A stretch of 64,000 bases of DNA from Rhizomys pruinosus (Eukaryota; Chordata; Mammalia; Rodentia; Spalacidae): assembly GCA_009823505.1 (NCBI GenBank), contig VZQC01010577.1:2009424-2073423 (forward strand), in the 5' to 3' direction. The notes beneath the pieces are model-generated. The model was given only the letters and a program-made list of their open reading frames with translations, made no database searches and had not been told where the DNA came from. Below are positions 49,331 through 61,384 of this stretch, one piece after another. Numbering within the stretch: position 1 is the stretch's first letter; every line of letters starts with the position of its first letter. The position numbers and the translations under genes are program-made.

Positions 49331-50282
49331 ACAAAAAGTAATCAAGGAGCATTAACAATATAAGCATAACAAAATTCCATTAAACCAATCTCATTTACCT
49401 ACTGGACAGATAACCAACAAACAATATCCATATGCCCAAACAGCAGCTTAAAAAACAAATAACAAGAAAAATAAAAAAGGATATGTCCCCCAATGAAACT
49501 GACTCATTCTACAGAAGTGCTCTACAATGAGAAACACTTTAAGCAAGAGACGGACTCAGAATTTCAAAGAACAATTATAATATGATGATTGAACTTAAAA
49601 AAAACACAAACAAACAGCTCCAAGGACTTGTGATGGAAGCACAGGAATATATAAATATGTGGCTAAATGAAATATCAAACACAATTCATGACTTGAAGAC
49701 TGAATTCCCAAAGATAGAAATAGTGAAAAAACAAACAGAAATTAACATTAAATAAAAAATAAATAAACCATTTGGAAATATGAGCAGAAAGACTCACAGC
49801 AGAACAAATGAATCAGAAAAGGGAATATGAAGACTGGATGACAAAGTTGAAGATCTGGACTCCTTAAGCAAAGACTATATAAAATTTTATAAAATGCATG
49901 AATGGCAGGCGTGGTGGCACACGCCTTTAATCCTAACACTTGGGAGGCAGAGGCAGGTGGATCTTTGTGAGTTCAAGGCCAGCCTGGTCTACAGAGCGAG
50001 TTCCAGGTCAGCTGGGGCTACAGGGACACCCTGTCTCAAAAAGACCAAAACAATACATGAATGGAATATGCAAGAAATGTGGGACAATGTAAGACTAATT
50101 CTGCAAATTATAGGCATACAGGAAGGAGTAAAATCTCAGATCAATGGCATTGAACACAAGTTCCAAATAATTATTGATGAAAACTTCCCTAAAGTAAAGA
50201 AATACTTAACTTTAGGGATTCAAGAAGGACATGAACACCAACTAGTCATGACTATAATGGTAAAGGAAGGACATAGCCAACA
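49331..50282 (+). mobile_element. L1 ORF1 remnant (interrupted by B1)
   Basis: Frames decay by stops and frameshifts. Recognisable parts are MSPNETDSFYRSALQ near 49484 and, past the B1, EWNMQEMWDNVRLILQ and IDENFPKVKKYLTLGIQE, which resemble the ORF1 protein around the start of its RNA-binding domain. The twin, without the B1, is at about 62650-63440. Confidence 0.7.
49906..50051 (+). repeat. B1 SINE private to left copy
   Basis: CAGGCGTGGTGGCACACGCC to CTGTCTCAAAAAGACC. The target-site duplication AAT(G/A)CATGAATGG lies at 49893-49905 and 50052-50064; the empty site is 63210-63222. Confidence 0.96.
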
Positions 50283-50422
50283 GTTGTTAGACTGAGCAGT
50301 GCTGGAGTCCTTGAGCACCTGATAGGCCAGATTGAGAGTATAGACTTAATGTTTTCAAATGAGAACTTATTGTATGGTGTTTAGAAAAAAAAAGTAAAAA
50401 GAAGTGATAAAACAGGGGAATG

Positions 50423-51222
50423 TCCTTCTACAAATGATGATCCAGTTTTGCCAACTCCATTTGCTGAAGATGCTATCTTTCCTCCATTGAACATTTTTGG
50501 CCCCTTTGTCAAATATGAGGTGGTTGAAATTATATGAGCTCAAGTTTGGATCATCAGTTTTGTTCCATTGATCAAAGGGTCTGTTTTTGTGCCAGTACCA
50601 TGCTGTCTTTATAACTATAGCCCTGTAATATAACTTGAAGTCTGGTAAGGTAATCCCTCCTGTATTGCACTTTTCACTCAGGGTTTCTTTAGCTATTTGA
50701 AGATTTTTGTTTTTCCATATGAATATGAGGATTTTTTTCCAAGTCTTTGAGAAATCTGATGGGGATTTTGATTGGGATTTCATTAAATCTACATATTAAT
50801 TTAGGTAGAATGGACGTTTTTACTATATTAATTTTTCCAGTCCATGAGCATGGGAGGTTTTTCCATCTTTTGATGTCATTTTCAATCTCCTTCTTCAGGG
50901 TTTAAACATTTTGTTGTAGAGAGCTTTGGTATCTTTGGTTAGGTTTATTCCCAGGTATTTTATTATTTTTGAGGCTACTGTGAGTGGGATGGTGTTCTTA
51001 TATTCCTTCTCCATTTGTTGATTGCTGGTGTAAAGAGAGCCTACTGAATTTTCTAGGTTAATTTTGTATCCCGTCACTTTACTGAAACTCTTCATCATTT
51101 CAAAAAAATTTCTGGTGGAGGTTTTAGTGTCCCTTAGGTAAACTCTCATGTCATCTGCAAAAAGGGATAGTAGTTCTCTTGTCTTATTGCCCTAGCAAGT
51201 GTTTCAAGGACTATGTTGAGGG
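50423..51222 (-). mobile_element. Inverted L1 ORF2 fragment
   Basis: On the minus strand the sequence encodes L1 reverse-transcriptase distal and C-terminal parts: ADDMRVYLRDTKTSTRNF, VTGYKINLENSVGSLYTSN, YLGINLTKDTKALYNKMF, then [20 protein letters not shown] and [12 protein letters not shown]. It is cut at both ends, has no tail, and is flanked by direct repeats of about 33 bp (50390-50422 and 51223-51257). It is in both duplication copies. Confidence 0.9.
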
Positions 51223-52270
51223 AAAAGTAAAAAGAAGTTATAAAGCAGGAGAATATGCAAGCTATCACCTAGCACAGGGTAAAATTTCTATTACAAATTG
51301 AGGCCATTTATTGTGGATGGGCTAATGTCTTTTAAGGACCCCATAGTCCTGTGGTTGCTTATGAAATCTAGTAGTTCAAATATTTGAAAACCTTATGTTT
51401 GTGACAATAGCCAGAATTCAGCAAAGGTTACATGAAGGAAGGTCTTTATCTAGGAATATAAAGGGATCAGAGGCAGGAGGTAAGGAATCTAAGGAAACAG
51501 ACTTCCACAGTTGTGAACTGAGTAAGAGTTTGATGTCTCCCAGGATGTCATAAGAGAAGTTGGCATTAGTCAAAGGCTGACTCTACAGAGAGCTGTTCCT
51601 CTTATCTGGTTAAAATATGGACATGTGTTGTCCTTGAGGTCCTGGAATAGACATTTAAGTGGAAAAATGAATCCAAATGCACAGACTGGATAACTAATAG
51701 ACAGCGGAGCACTGGCAAAGTCAGCATCCCAGGTAGAGGAAAAATCAAGCTGTAGTTGTGGATGTGAGGTGTGTGCTATCAGCTGCTCAGGTTTAAACAC
51801 CAAGTGTATTGCATTTGAGAGTAAAAGGGTAGGATGCTTCAGGAGATCTGAACCTCAATATTCCTTTTCAGATATGGTGGAAATTTGATGAAGTTCTCAC
51901 CCACTAGATAAAATGAGGACTTGTGCTTAAAGGTTTCTGAGGGAAAGGGAGATCCTGAGTGAAGAAGCAGCTTTAGTTAATATATGCCCTGGACTATGAG
52001 GCAAAGGTAGAGCTGGACTTTAGGATCACTGACAAGCTGACTTTAAGCAAATAAAATACCTCATTTTGCTTTTTTGAATTTAGGTATTATTAAAATATGA
52101 CCTAATTTATTGTATAATAGTTTGCATACCCATTATTTTCTTTAAATCACACATGTTAAACTTTCTCTTTCTCTATAAAAAGTTTAACAATTTTTTGCTG
52201 AAGTATTTGGTTAAATATAAAATCATTTAGAACTGTATTATTTAAACAGTGATAAGTTGTATCTGATAAA
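51223..52270. other. Unidentified, repeat-like, no gene
   Basis: Single-copy in this window. Texture resembles retroelement-derived DNA. I see no OR motif and no long ORF. Confidence 0.45.
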
Positions 52271-52274
52271 AATA

Positions 52275-52470
52275 GTAATAACCCTTTTTTATTGATGTTT
52301 TGTGCATTTCATACATTTCCTAACCAAATTTAGACTCATCCCCCCACTCCTTGCCCCCCTACCCGGCCAGAACTCATGCATTCTGCCATACATGTCTTTC
52401 ATCTTTTTCTCAGTTTTTTTTTGAAATTTTTCAATGCAGAAGTTTACTGTTCTTTACTTATCTCTGTTCC
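52275..52470 (-). mobile_element. L1 3' UTR fragment
   Basis: TTATTGATGTTTTGTGCATT, a C-rich tract, CATGCATTCTGCCATACATG: complement of the L1 tail type seen at 48350-48480. Confidence 0.65.
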
Positions 52471-52566
52471 ATGTAAATTTCTAGAGAAGCAGAATATTTT
52501 GTGGATATATAAGAAAAGTTATGAAATTTGTTATATATTCTTTGTCATATGAAAAATATAAAATAA

Positions 52567-52760
52567 TGTTGCTAGAGAGATGGTTTACTGGTTAAGTGTG
52601 GTTTCTTGACTTGCAGTGGACTGGAGTTCAGTTCCTAGCTCTCACATCAGGTGGCCTATAACCAGTTTCTGGGAATTCAACATCATTCCTGACCTCTCTG
52701 GGCACCTCCACACATATTTGAATACATAAAAACAGACATATGCACAATTAAAATGATGAT
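52567..52760 (+). repeat. Old B3-like SINE
   Basis: TAGAGAGATGGTTTACTGGT, GGAGTTCAGTTCCTAGC, CTGACCTCTCTGGGCACCTC. Confidence 0.7.
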
Positions 52761-53229
52761 TAAATTTAAAATACATAATATATAATGTTAATATTTATCT
52801 CCACACAACAGTATACATTTATTTTTATTGTCTCACTTGAATACACTCACATTTGATTGTCATAGGAAATCATTTTGTTTCACAGTAATAAAACAGAAAA
52901 ATTCATGTGTTTTTGTGACCTACATGAAACTCCATAAATTTTAAATAGTAAGAAAAGAAAAAATCATGGATATTATTGGAAAGTATGGTGGATGAAATAA
53001 GCCCACTTAACCCTGGTTACATGTCATGGAGCCATCTAAGTAGAAAGAGCATATAGTCAAACTCCTAGAAGTATCATTGTTTCCTCTAACTCGTTTTATC
53101 AAGTTGACATTAACAGTTACTAATAAATACCACTAGAGTGCCATGTGGAAAAGGGCAAGAAAAAGAGGGGAGATAACATATCTCTTTTATTAGATTAGCT
53201 ACATTTTTCAAGGAAAAAAAGAACATCAA

Positions 53230-53440
53230 AAAGGCTGGAGAAATGCCTCAGTGACTCTGCTTGCTATTCTAGCAGAGGACCTGATTTCAGCTTCCAGCAC
53301 CTACATTGCATAGCTCAAATGGCTTGAAACTCTAGTTCCTAGGAATCTAACATGCTTTTCAGTGTTCTAAGGACACTGGACACACATGGTACATATGAAT
53401 TCAAGAAGGCACAAAACATACACAATAAATATAATTTTAA
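53230..53440 (+). repeat. Old B3-like SINE
   Basis: Twin of 38490-38700, with the same start and A-rich end. Confidence 0.65.
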
Positions 53441-54210
53441 AAAACAGACTATGTCTCTTTGTTAATATTTTATTGGGGGTACATATTTGTTTACCTATAT
53501 AAGACATATCATTATAACATTTCCACACATGTATATTATATTATTTCATCATGCTAATCCGCTATTGTTCGGTCATTCTCTTTCCCCTCTCCATCTCATC
53601 AGCTTCCAATTTCTGTGTAGTCCTCTTAATTTGATTTCTTCACTAAGCCTATTTATTAGTTTTAGGCAAGAATTATTATCATTTCAATTTCTTTACTGCT
53701 GTATTAACTTATATACTCACATGCACTTAATTAGACAACAATTAGATTTTTGTATTGAACATGCAGGCTGCCTTCACCTCATAAATGAAAGAACAAATAT
53801 TGGTGAGAAAAGAGGAGGCAAGTTCTAATGCATGAGACGTAGTTCATGTAAACACAGTCATAAAACACATTTCTTCAAATTATCACACTTCTCTTACCAA
53901 CATCATAACACCAAACTGGCCTAAATGATTTTAATGTGATCCATAAATGTGTGTCAGTAAATAAAAATGTTGGTAACATATACTCAGTGAGTAAAATCTA
54001 CACATTACACAAAACATAACACTTGACAGTGTCAATGGGAATACTACGACAAAATTTTAAATTCTATTTTAATTCCAATCCTGTTTTTTACCCTCATACA
54101 GCATACATTTGCTGGTGGATATTCAAATATTTTAGCTGATGGTAAACACTTTTGACTGTACTAGAGAATTGCCTTCACTTTATTATAAATAGCTTCTTCC
54201 CTTCAATAAT

Positions 54211-55170
54211 TTATATCCTATTCCCCCTGTAAGACAGAAGATTGCAGACCTTAATCCAAATCCTTTTTAGGGCATAATTCACATCTTTATTTCTCAAGCT
54301 ATAGATCAATGGATTCAACATGGGGATAATCAGGGTATAAAAGATGGAGGATATTTTATCGGTGTCAAATGAGTGGCTGGATTTAGGCTGTACATACATA
54401 AATATCAAAGTCCCATAGAAGACTGTGACTACTGTCAGGTGGGACCCACAGGTGGAGAAAGCCTTGTTTCTGCCCTCAGCAGAGTTCATCCTAAGAATGG
54501 CTATGAGGATGAGCAGGTAGGACACAAGGACAAACAGAAGAGAGGATATCAAATTAAAAGCAGCTAAAATCAGAATGATTGTTTCTATTTCATGGGTGTT
54601 AGAGCAGATCAATGATAATAAGGGGATACTATCACAGAAGAAGTGATTAACGACATTATAGCCACAGAATGATAAGGTGAAAATTTTTATGGTGACTAAA
54701 AGAGACACAAATGTACTATAGAGATAAGGAATTCCCACCAGCATATGACATACCCTTCGGGACATGATGCAAGTATAGAGCAGAGGGTTACAGATGGCCA
54801 CATAGCGGTCATAAGACATCCCAGACAAAAGAAATAACTCACAAGCAATGAACACAAGAAAAACAGCTAATTGTGTTGCACAAAGATTAAATGATATAGT
54901 ATTTTCATCCACAATAAAATTTACTAACATTTTGGGTCCAACTGATGTAGAATAACCAAGATCCATGAAAGACAGGTGTCTGAGGAAAAAGTACATGGGT
55001 GTTTGCAACCTGCGGTCCACCATGGTGAGGACAATCATGCCTAAGTTGGCCACAGCTGAAATCAGATAGATGGTGAGGAACAGCCCAAATAATGGGGCCT
55101 GCAGCTCAGGACGGTCAGTGATGCCCACCAGGATGAATTCTGTCACTGTTGTGAGGTTGTGTTTCTCCAT
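54211..55170 (-). CDS. Olfactory receptor, OR8K-like, 319 aa
   Basis: Intact single-exon odorant receptor GPCR, the full-length sister of 39331-40284. Marks: NLT glycosylation site (5-7), AN in place of GN in TM1 (41-42), LQTPMYFFL (55-63), cysteines 97, 169, 179 and 189, [15 protein letters not shown] (118-132), [10 protein letters not shown] (236-245), [12 protein letters not shown] (283-294), and a slightly longer basic tail ending YRGNRI. A pyrimidine-rich tract ending TCTATTCAG on the minus strand stops about 15 nt before the ATG (near 55186), a candidate acceptor for the coding exon. Residue differences from its sister are scattered through the membrane segments and loops, so ligand range could differ. 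It should act in olfactory cilia through G-olf. The OR8K label is by remembered similarity. Confidence 0.97.
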   Translation of the reverse strand: MEKHNLTTVTEFILVGITDRPELQAPLFGLFLTIYLISAVANLGMIVLTMVDRRLQTPMYFFLRHLSFMDLGYSTSVGPKMLVNFIVDENTISFNLCATQLAVFLVFIACELFLLSGMSYDRYVAICNPLLYTCIMSRRVCHMLVGIPYLYSTFVSLLVTIKIFTLSFCGYNVVNHFFCDSIPLLSLICSNTHEIETIILILAAFNLISSLLFVLVSYLLILIAILRMNSAEGRNKAFSTCGSHLTVVTVFYGTLIFMYVQPKSSHSFDTDKISSIFYTLIIPMLNPLIYSLRNKDVNYALKRIWIKVCNLLSYRGNRI

Positions 55171-55539
55171 TTGGGCTTATCTATTCTGAATAGACAGAAT
55201 AGTGAATTCAAAACATTCTAGATTTTTATCAAATAGTAGGTTAAGTGAACCTAGTATGAGCAAGGTTATCTAAGACTAGTATGAGAATTTGTATTTCAAA
55301 TATGAAACATACAAATGGAAACAATATAATTTTTCAGTACTGAGAGAGAATCAAAAGTTTATAATCATTAATATATAAAAGACTGCATATGTCTAATACT
55401 CAGCCTCAAGCCTCACTGTATCAATAACACCCTTGCTTTCATTTGACTAATCCTGATATAAATAGATCATTAACTTGGTAGATTGATTGATGTGATTGAT
55501 GCAGAGTTAGATGGGATATGTGTTAGAAAAGAGATGGAT

Positions 55540-55780
55540 AGGGCTGCAGAGATAGCCTAGTGGGTTAAGAGCGCTGACAGCTCTTGCAGAGGATATGGGT
55601 TCGATCCCCAGCACCCACATGGCAGGTGAGAACGGTCTGAAACTCCAATTCCAGGAGAACTCCAGATCCAGGGGAATCCGACAACGTCGTCTGACCTCTG
55701 CGGCATTGCACAACACGGGTGCACAAACCTACATGCAGACAGTACATTCATACACATAGAAAATAAATAAATAAATTTAA
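55540..55780 (+). repeat. B2 SINE shared by both copies
   Basis: Twin of 40648-40890, with GGTTCGATCCCCAGC and an AAATAAATAAAT tail. Confidence 0.95.
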
Positions 55781-56677
55781 GAAAAGAAAAGAGATGGATA
55801 GATAGTTGTAGATTATAAATGCATGTATATGAAGCAAGTATAATAAATGCTCAAATTTCATTAACTTTTGATAGAAGGTAAATTCATAGTCTTTATTTTG
55901 TCTATTGATCATTTACATAATTAAACGATATAATGAAATCCACTTAAAACTGATATAATTCATGTGCCAAAACTTACCAGAATCTTACAATGCTATATCA
56001 TAAAAATGTATATAACTTCTTACTTCAAAATATAGTCCTGTACAGTCGTATACTTACAGGTAGAAGAGGTAAGTCTGTTGGACACTGGATAGATGTGTCA
56101 ATAAAATCTGTGGGAAACCACATTGGAAATTACGTTACATAAGTAAACAGGCTAAATATGTATGCAAGTTTAAATTGTCTGTACAAATTGAATAAATAAT
56201 TTTCATAGAGATTACTTTATAAATTAATTTGAATAATTTTTATTATATATAACAATCCAAATATTTCCATGATTGACAAGGTCTAAGATTGATTAATGAT
56301 GTGTTTATGAGATTTGTAAAATATTTTCAAATAGCAAAATACTCTTATTTTAAAGTGTTGTAAGTAACCTATTTGAATGTAGTTTTCTTTGTGTGGATTT
56401 ACGTATGTTCTTTGATACAAGGATTTCATTTGTTCTAAAAGGATGAAGAAGTGAGAAATTAATAAGTAGGTTCAATGGCTAACATTGATCACTATGATGC
56501 TCTTTTAAATAATTTCACTTCTATTTTTCCCTACTTTTTTTATGATTTTGTTAAAAACCTTCCTTGTGTTTTCCAAACTCAACTGCAGTTTCCATGCTTG
56601 TGGAATTAGAGGAATAGGGTCTCCATTCCTTGTCCTCACAATTTTATTAAAATTTCATGGAAATTATATTTTTAATT

Positions 56678-56825
56678 TTTTTGGTCTTTTTGAGACAGGG
56701 TTTCCCTGTAGCCTGAGCTGTCCTGGAACTTGCTGTGTAAACCAGGTTAGCCTTGAACTCACAGAGATCCACCTGCTCTGTCTCCCAAGTGCTGGGATTA
56801 AAGATGTGTGCTACCACGCCTGGCT
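56678..56825 (-). repeat. B1 SINE shared by both copies
   Basis: Twin of 41815-41962. Confidence 0.95.
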
Positions 56826-57241
56826 TGGAAATTTACATTAGTTTTTTTTCTCAGTTATGTCATCATTGTTCAAAGGCAAATCTTTTGTGTCGTATGATAA
56901 ACCGATGTATATGTACATGAGAAATCATGAGGGAATAGCTGCTTAAAATAGAGACATTTCGTATTTGTGACTCACAATGAAAACTTGATAAAATGAATAC
57001 TATATTTGAAAGAGAACTTTTTAATACTTTAATTTTTTCATAATGTTTATTGATAGGTATAAGTATATAAAATCAGGGCATGAACATAATTTGATAGATT
57101 AAGTAGATTAATTCCAATACTATAATAAGTGAATAATTCAAATTCTCACCATTTGTTTCACACCCACATAAAGACACTTTAAGAGCATTTACGATCTCTC
57201 AAATCTGATCAGTTTTGTGCAAGGAAACCATGTTTCTTTTT

Positions 57242-57253
57242 ATATTATAAATT

Positions 57254-57300
<47 letters not shown>

Positions 57301-57516
57301 TTTGTATGAATGTATTGTCTGCGTGTAGGTTTTTGCACCCGTGTCGTGCAATGCTGCGGAGGTCAGGAGAGGGTCTCAGATTCCCCTGGAACTGGAGTTC
57401 TCCTGGAATTGGAGTTACAGACGGTTCTCAGCCGCCATGTGTGTGCTGGGGATCGAACCCGGGTCCTCTGCAAGAGCAGTCGGCGCTCTTAACTGCTAGG
57501 CCATCTCTCCAATCCC
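57242..57516 (-). repeat. B2 SINE private to right copy
   Basis: (ATTT)n tail complement, then the B2 body to GGCCATCTCTCCAATCCC. The target-site duplication CCATGTT(T/A)CTTTTT lies at 57228-57241 and 57517-57530; the empty site is at 42365-42378. Confidence 0.96.
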
Positions 57517-57654
57517 CCATGTTACTTTTTAAAAAGGCTTGTGCACTTGCCCAGGCTCAAGGATATTGAAACAACAACAACAGCAACAACAACAACAAAA
57601 AGGAAAAATCCAGAAAAGAACTTCTGCTCAAAACAGTTCAACTTCTGAATTGAC

Positions 57655-57830
57655 AGTTTTGAAAAGACCCAGAAAAAAAAAAAAAAAAAAAAAAAGAAAA
57701 GAAAAACATGTTTGGAAGAATTTATGAACTCTGGTGGGGTGCGGGGATAAGGAGGGGGACACGGGTCTAGATTTGATTTGTAACCTAATCTTGTACAAAA
57801 ATTTATAAATACATTTACAAAAAAATATAT
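57655..57830 (+). mobile_element. L1 3' UTR-like G-rich tail
   Basis: Twin of 42478-42645, with a longer A run at its start. Confidence 0.55.
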
Positions 57831-60524
57831 TGAAAGAAAGAAAAGAAAGCATATCAGTGCAAGAAATTATCCTTCCTGCTATGAAATCTGCTATGCATCA
57901 TTTATTTTTCAATTTTCTGTTTTTATTCAATATGATATACAGAAAGCCACACTGCCAAATACCAATCTCTCAATATTTAAAGAAAAAGAAATGAAATAGA
58001 ATCTACTATGTAGCCTCAAGCTGGCAATGAACTCAGTGACTACTTGAAAGAACAATTTCAATGCTGTGACTCTAAACAGTTTAATTATGTTTTAGCAGAT
58101 AAAACACAATGTGTATTTCCTTGTGGTTAATTTCTCTATGTATTTGAAATAGTCACAAATTAATACAAAAAATTAAATGGAATCATGGAAAACCAGAATT
58201 GTGAAAGAGTCAGAGATAGTCCTCCATACAGGCAAAGCCCTAGGACAGTCTATACCTTTCTGGAGTACTTGAGGTTCATGGCACAGTGCTATCCTTCTCC
58301 CTTATCTGTACTGAAGTTCTCAGATTCTCCCATTTGTTTTTGACATAGGATGTTAAAGGGGATTTATATAATTTTTTTAAACATTGAAGGTTTCTCTGGG
58401 GAATGGCCAATCTGTTATTAGCCTCAAACTATTGGATTATGTTTAATTAAATGTCTGGAGATTGTGAGCTAATTGAGAGAAAACATCTGTATGGGATGGT
58501 GATTTTATTTACTAATTAATGACTTGAGTAATCAATCCAACTTTAGCATTATACCCAAGGAAATGCTATTAAGTTCTCAGAAGTATTAAAATGAGCATTA
58601 CAGCATAGTCCGAATTTCCATGAAGTACCAATAAAATAAACACATGTAGAGATAGGTGGACAAATACAGTAAGTGGCTAGGCAGAGAGGACTTAAAGTTT
58701 ACCATTAAACTGCATAGAAAATTATGAGATACTAGAAATGGACCTAAAGAACATGGCATTAATGAGATAAACTTTTTATAGCAATGTAAATAGTGTGCTA
58801 TCATATTCTTTTGAATTATGTAAAATATTCAAACTTATAGAATAAGAAGATAAAAGGAAATGATTAAGGTATTTGAGCAGTAAGGAGACTCAAATAAAGA
58901 CTGTACATCTACATTTGATTACACAAAATGAAAGCTCACTGAAAACACACTGCACCTAATTTAAAATACTGTATTGGAGAGTGCAAATCTCTTTTCTAAC
59001 TACAAATGAATTCAGTAACAAGAATTAGATGCCAACATATACAAGCACAAGTTTGAAACTTGAAAACATGATATTAATTTAAAGAAAAACAGGAGAAAAT
59101 CCACCCTTACTATGAATCCTCTATGAAATATTCAGAATGTAGCAATGCGTATCCATAGATTCAAATTAGACTCGCCTAAAGGAAATGAGAAATAGGAGAA
59201 ATCGCCTAATGACTATATTTTAACAGAAATATCTCACAATGGCATTCAAGTAATGGTTTTCCAACATTGTGGATGTACTAATTGCAGTTACAGCTTATTA
59301 TCAATTTAAAATATGCAGTATTGTGGCATGTGTTCTCTACCTGAATTAACTGAAGGAAGATGGATGTTAAACTAGGGAAGAGAAAGGTGAGATAAAGCAA
59401 GCCTTGCTGATGTTAAAAAGCAGATGGAACTATGTTAGCTCAAAATTCTGCTGAAAAATACATATTCAGTATCTGAACATGAGAGCATGTGTATGTGTGA
59501 ACACTATGTAGCAGAAAACGGTGTCAAACAGGAGAAACCTCGCTTCAAATGAGTTCTTGTTCAGGGTAGTCCAAGAGACTCCAAAAATAACACAGGTTAA
59601 TACCACAGACCTTGACTGTCTCTCATATCTTGATGTTAAGACCCTATTGCTGAAGACAAAAGATATTTCAGACATAGAACTTGGAGCAATAGAGCAGGAT
59701 CTGACCTAGAAGCCTCCTACCTGAAGATCAGATCTCATTGTCCTAGAGGATAATATGCAATTTTAAAGGGACAAAATCAAATAATGTTCCAACCCTGTTA
59801 AAATGTAATACCCCCCCCCCAAATAAAAGCAGAGTGAAGCCCAGTGGTGCAGCAGTGGCACTTTTATCTTGGGGTAGTCAACAGGTATCCAAATGGAATT
59901 AAAGCCCACTCATTGAGAGAGAACACATGGGTGGCACTGTAAATTAACATCTACATAGCCGTAAAGGTGATAGACCCTAGAAGAAAAGGGACCTCTGTCA
60001 CATACTTAGACAAGTATAATTTACTAATGTCTGCTTAATGGATCCTTATATTTACAGACAAGTATGCCATTTATCACTCATCAGAGAAACTTATTTTCAT
60101 AAAATATTTGGACTACTACGGAGTTCCACAACTTAACAAACACAGAGAATAAATGTCTGTGAAAGGACAAGCCCTAAGTGACACACCTTGAATGAAATTT
60201 CTTCAGATAAGGTAAATGGGAAATAGTGGAATGGAGCATAAAAAGGATATTCATTCATCTCTGTATACTCACCATGAAGATTCCTTATGCAACAGAGGAA
60301 ACCACAACTTGCCCAAGTGTGAAGAATAAGAGAATGTTGAAGGTGTTTCCCTGGATAGGACATCTATATTAAACCTCACTCACCTATGGATCTGGGCCTG
60401 TATCAGAAGACAGGTCAGAAAGATTGCAAGACCCAGCATGGTGTATAGTCATAAGGAAAGTCAGTCTTCCAGGATCCTGGAAATTTCCTTATATAAACTT
60501 CCAGCAATGGACAAAAGGAATGCA

Positions 60525-60618
60525 AACTCAGGTGGATCTCTGTGAGTTCAAGGCCAGCCTGGTCTACAGTGTGAGCTCCAGGCCAGCTGGGACTTAAAGG
60601 GAGACCCTGTCTCAAAAA
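60525..60618 (+). repeat. B1 SINE, 5'-truncated, shared
   Basis: CAGGTGGATCTCTGTGAGTT to GAGACCCTGTCTC. AATGCAAACTCA occurs before it and again after the tail, near 60770. Confidence 0.92.
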
Positions 60619-60706
60619 AATTATATATATATATAATTTTATATAAAATTTTATATATATATATAAATTTATATATATAAATATATTTATTTTATAATTA
60701 TAAATA

Positions 60707-60770
<64 letters not shown>
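60619..60770. repeat. (TA)n and (GA)n expansion of B1 tail
   Basis: An A tail is followed by TATATA blocks, AT-rich palindromic stretches, a long TA run, then GAGAGA. The left copy has a much shorter A/TA tail here. Confidence 0.95.
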
Positions 60771-60773
<3 letters not shown>

Positions 60774-61384
60774 CAAACTCAGTCAGACAAAAATCCAGCA
60801 TAGAACTGCGAAAATGGGCAGCAGACTCCAAGGTTTTCTGAGGAACTACTGTCAGGTGATTACTGCTAGATAAGAGTGAAATTATCTTTCTGGGGGGAGT
60901 GACTCAAGAGAAGCTGACTGGACTCCAGTGGACGAACTCACAACTTGGCATATTGGGTACATAAACTGGAGGCGGTGGGATTTGACATGTATGACAGAAC
61001 TCTTGCAATATGGTGAAGGGCAATAGGAGGATGAAGTTGAAGATGGGGATTTGGATATGATTAAGATGTAATATACGAAATATACAAAAATTAGCAAATT
61101 ATACATTGAGAAAAAATGAGCTCAGATATGATTCCCATCGTTGTAGGTCCTTTCCATAAAAATACTTGCTTATATGTTGTTTCTATAATTTCTGCACATT
61201 CTTGATAAAATATACTGTCTACTAGGTAATAACATAATTTGATTTAAAGTAGTTTATCATTGGGTTGTGTAGAAGACTGATGTACTGTGTTTTCAATGTC
61301 ATTTGTGTTTGTAAATAACTAATTTCAAAATGTAAATTTTATGTAACAATAAACATTATTTTAGGTTTAATATATGTATTAAAA

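Larger units (their letters stand above)
37872..50710. repeat. Segmental duplication, left copy
   Basis: Collinear with 52882-63870, except for its inverted first 210 bp and several private insertions. It contains the OR at 39331-40284. Stretches 43000-44440 and 40900-41800 hold no gene and no clear repeat beyond the duplication itself. Confidence 0.93.
59385..61080 (+). mobile_element. L1 3' UTR-like sequence, shared
   Basis: Twin of 44440-46112, without the 1.07-kb insertion. Confidence 0.5.

Noticed and set aside
50367..51149. ORFs as a host gene
   Set aside because: Motifs ADDM, NLENS and KNRPFDQWN belong to L1 ORF2, cut at both ends.
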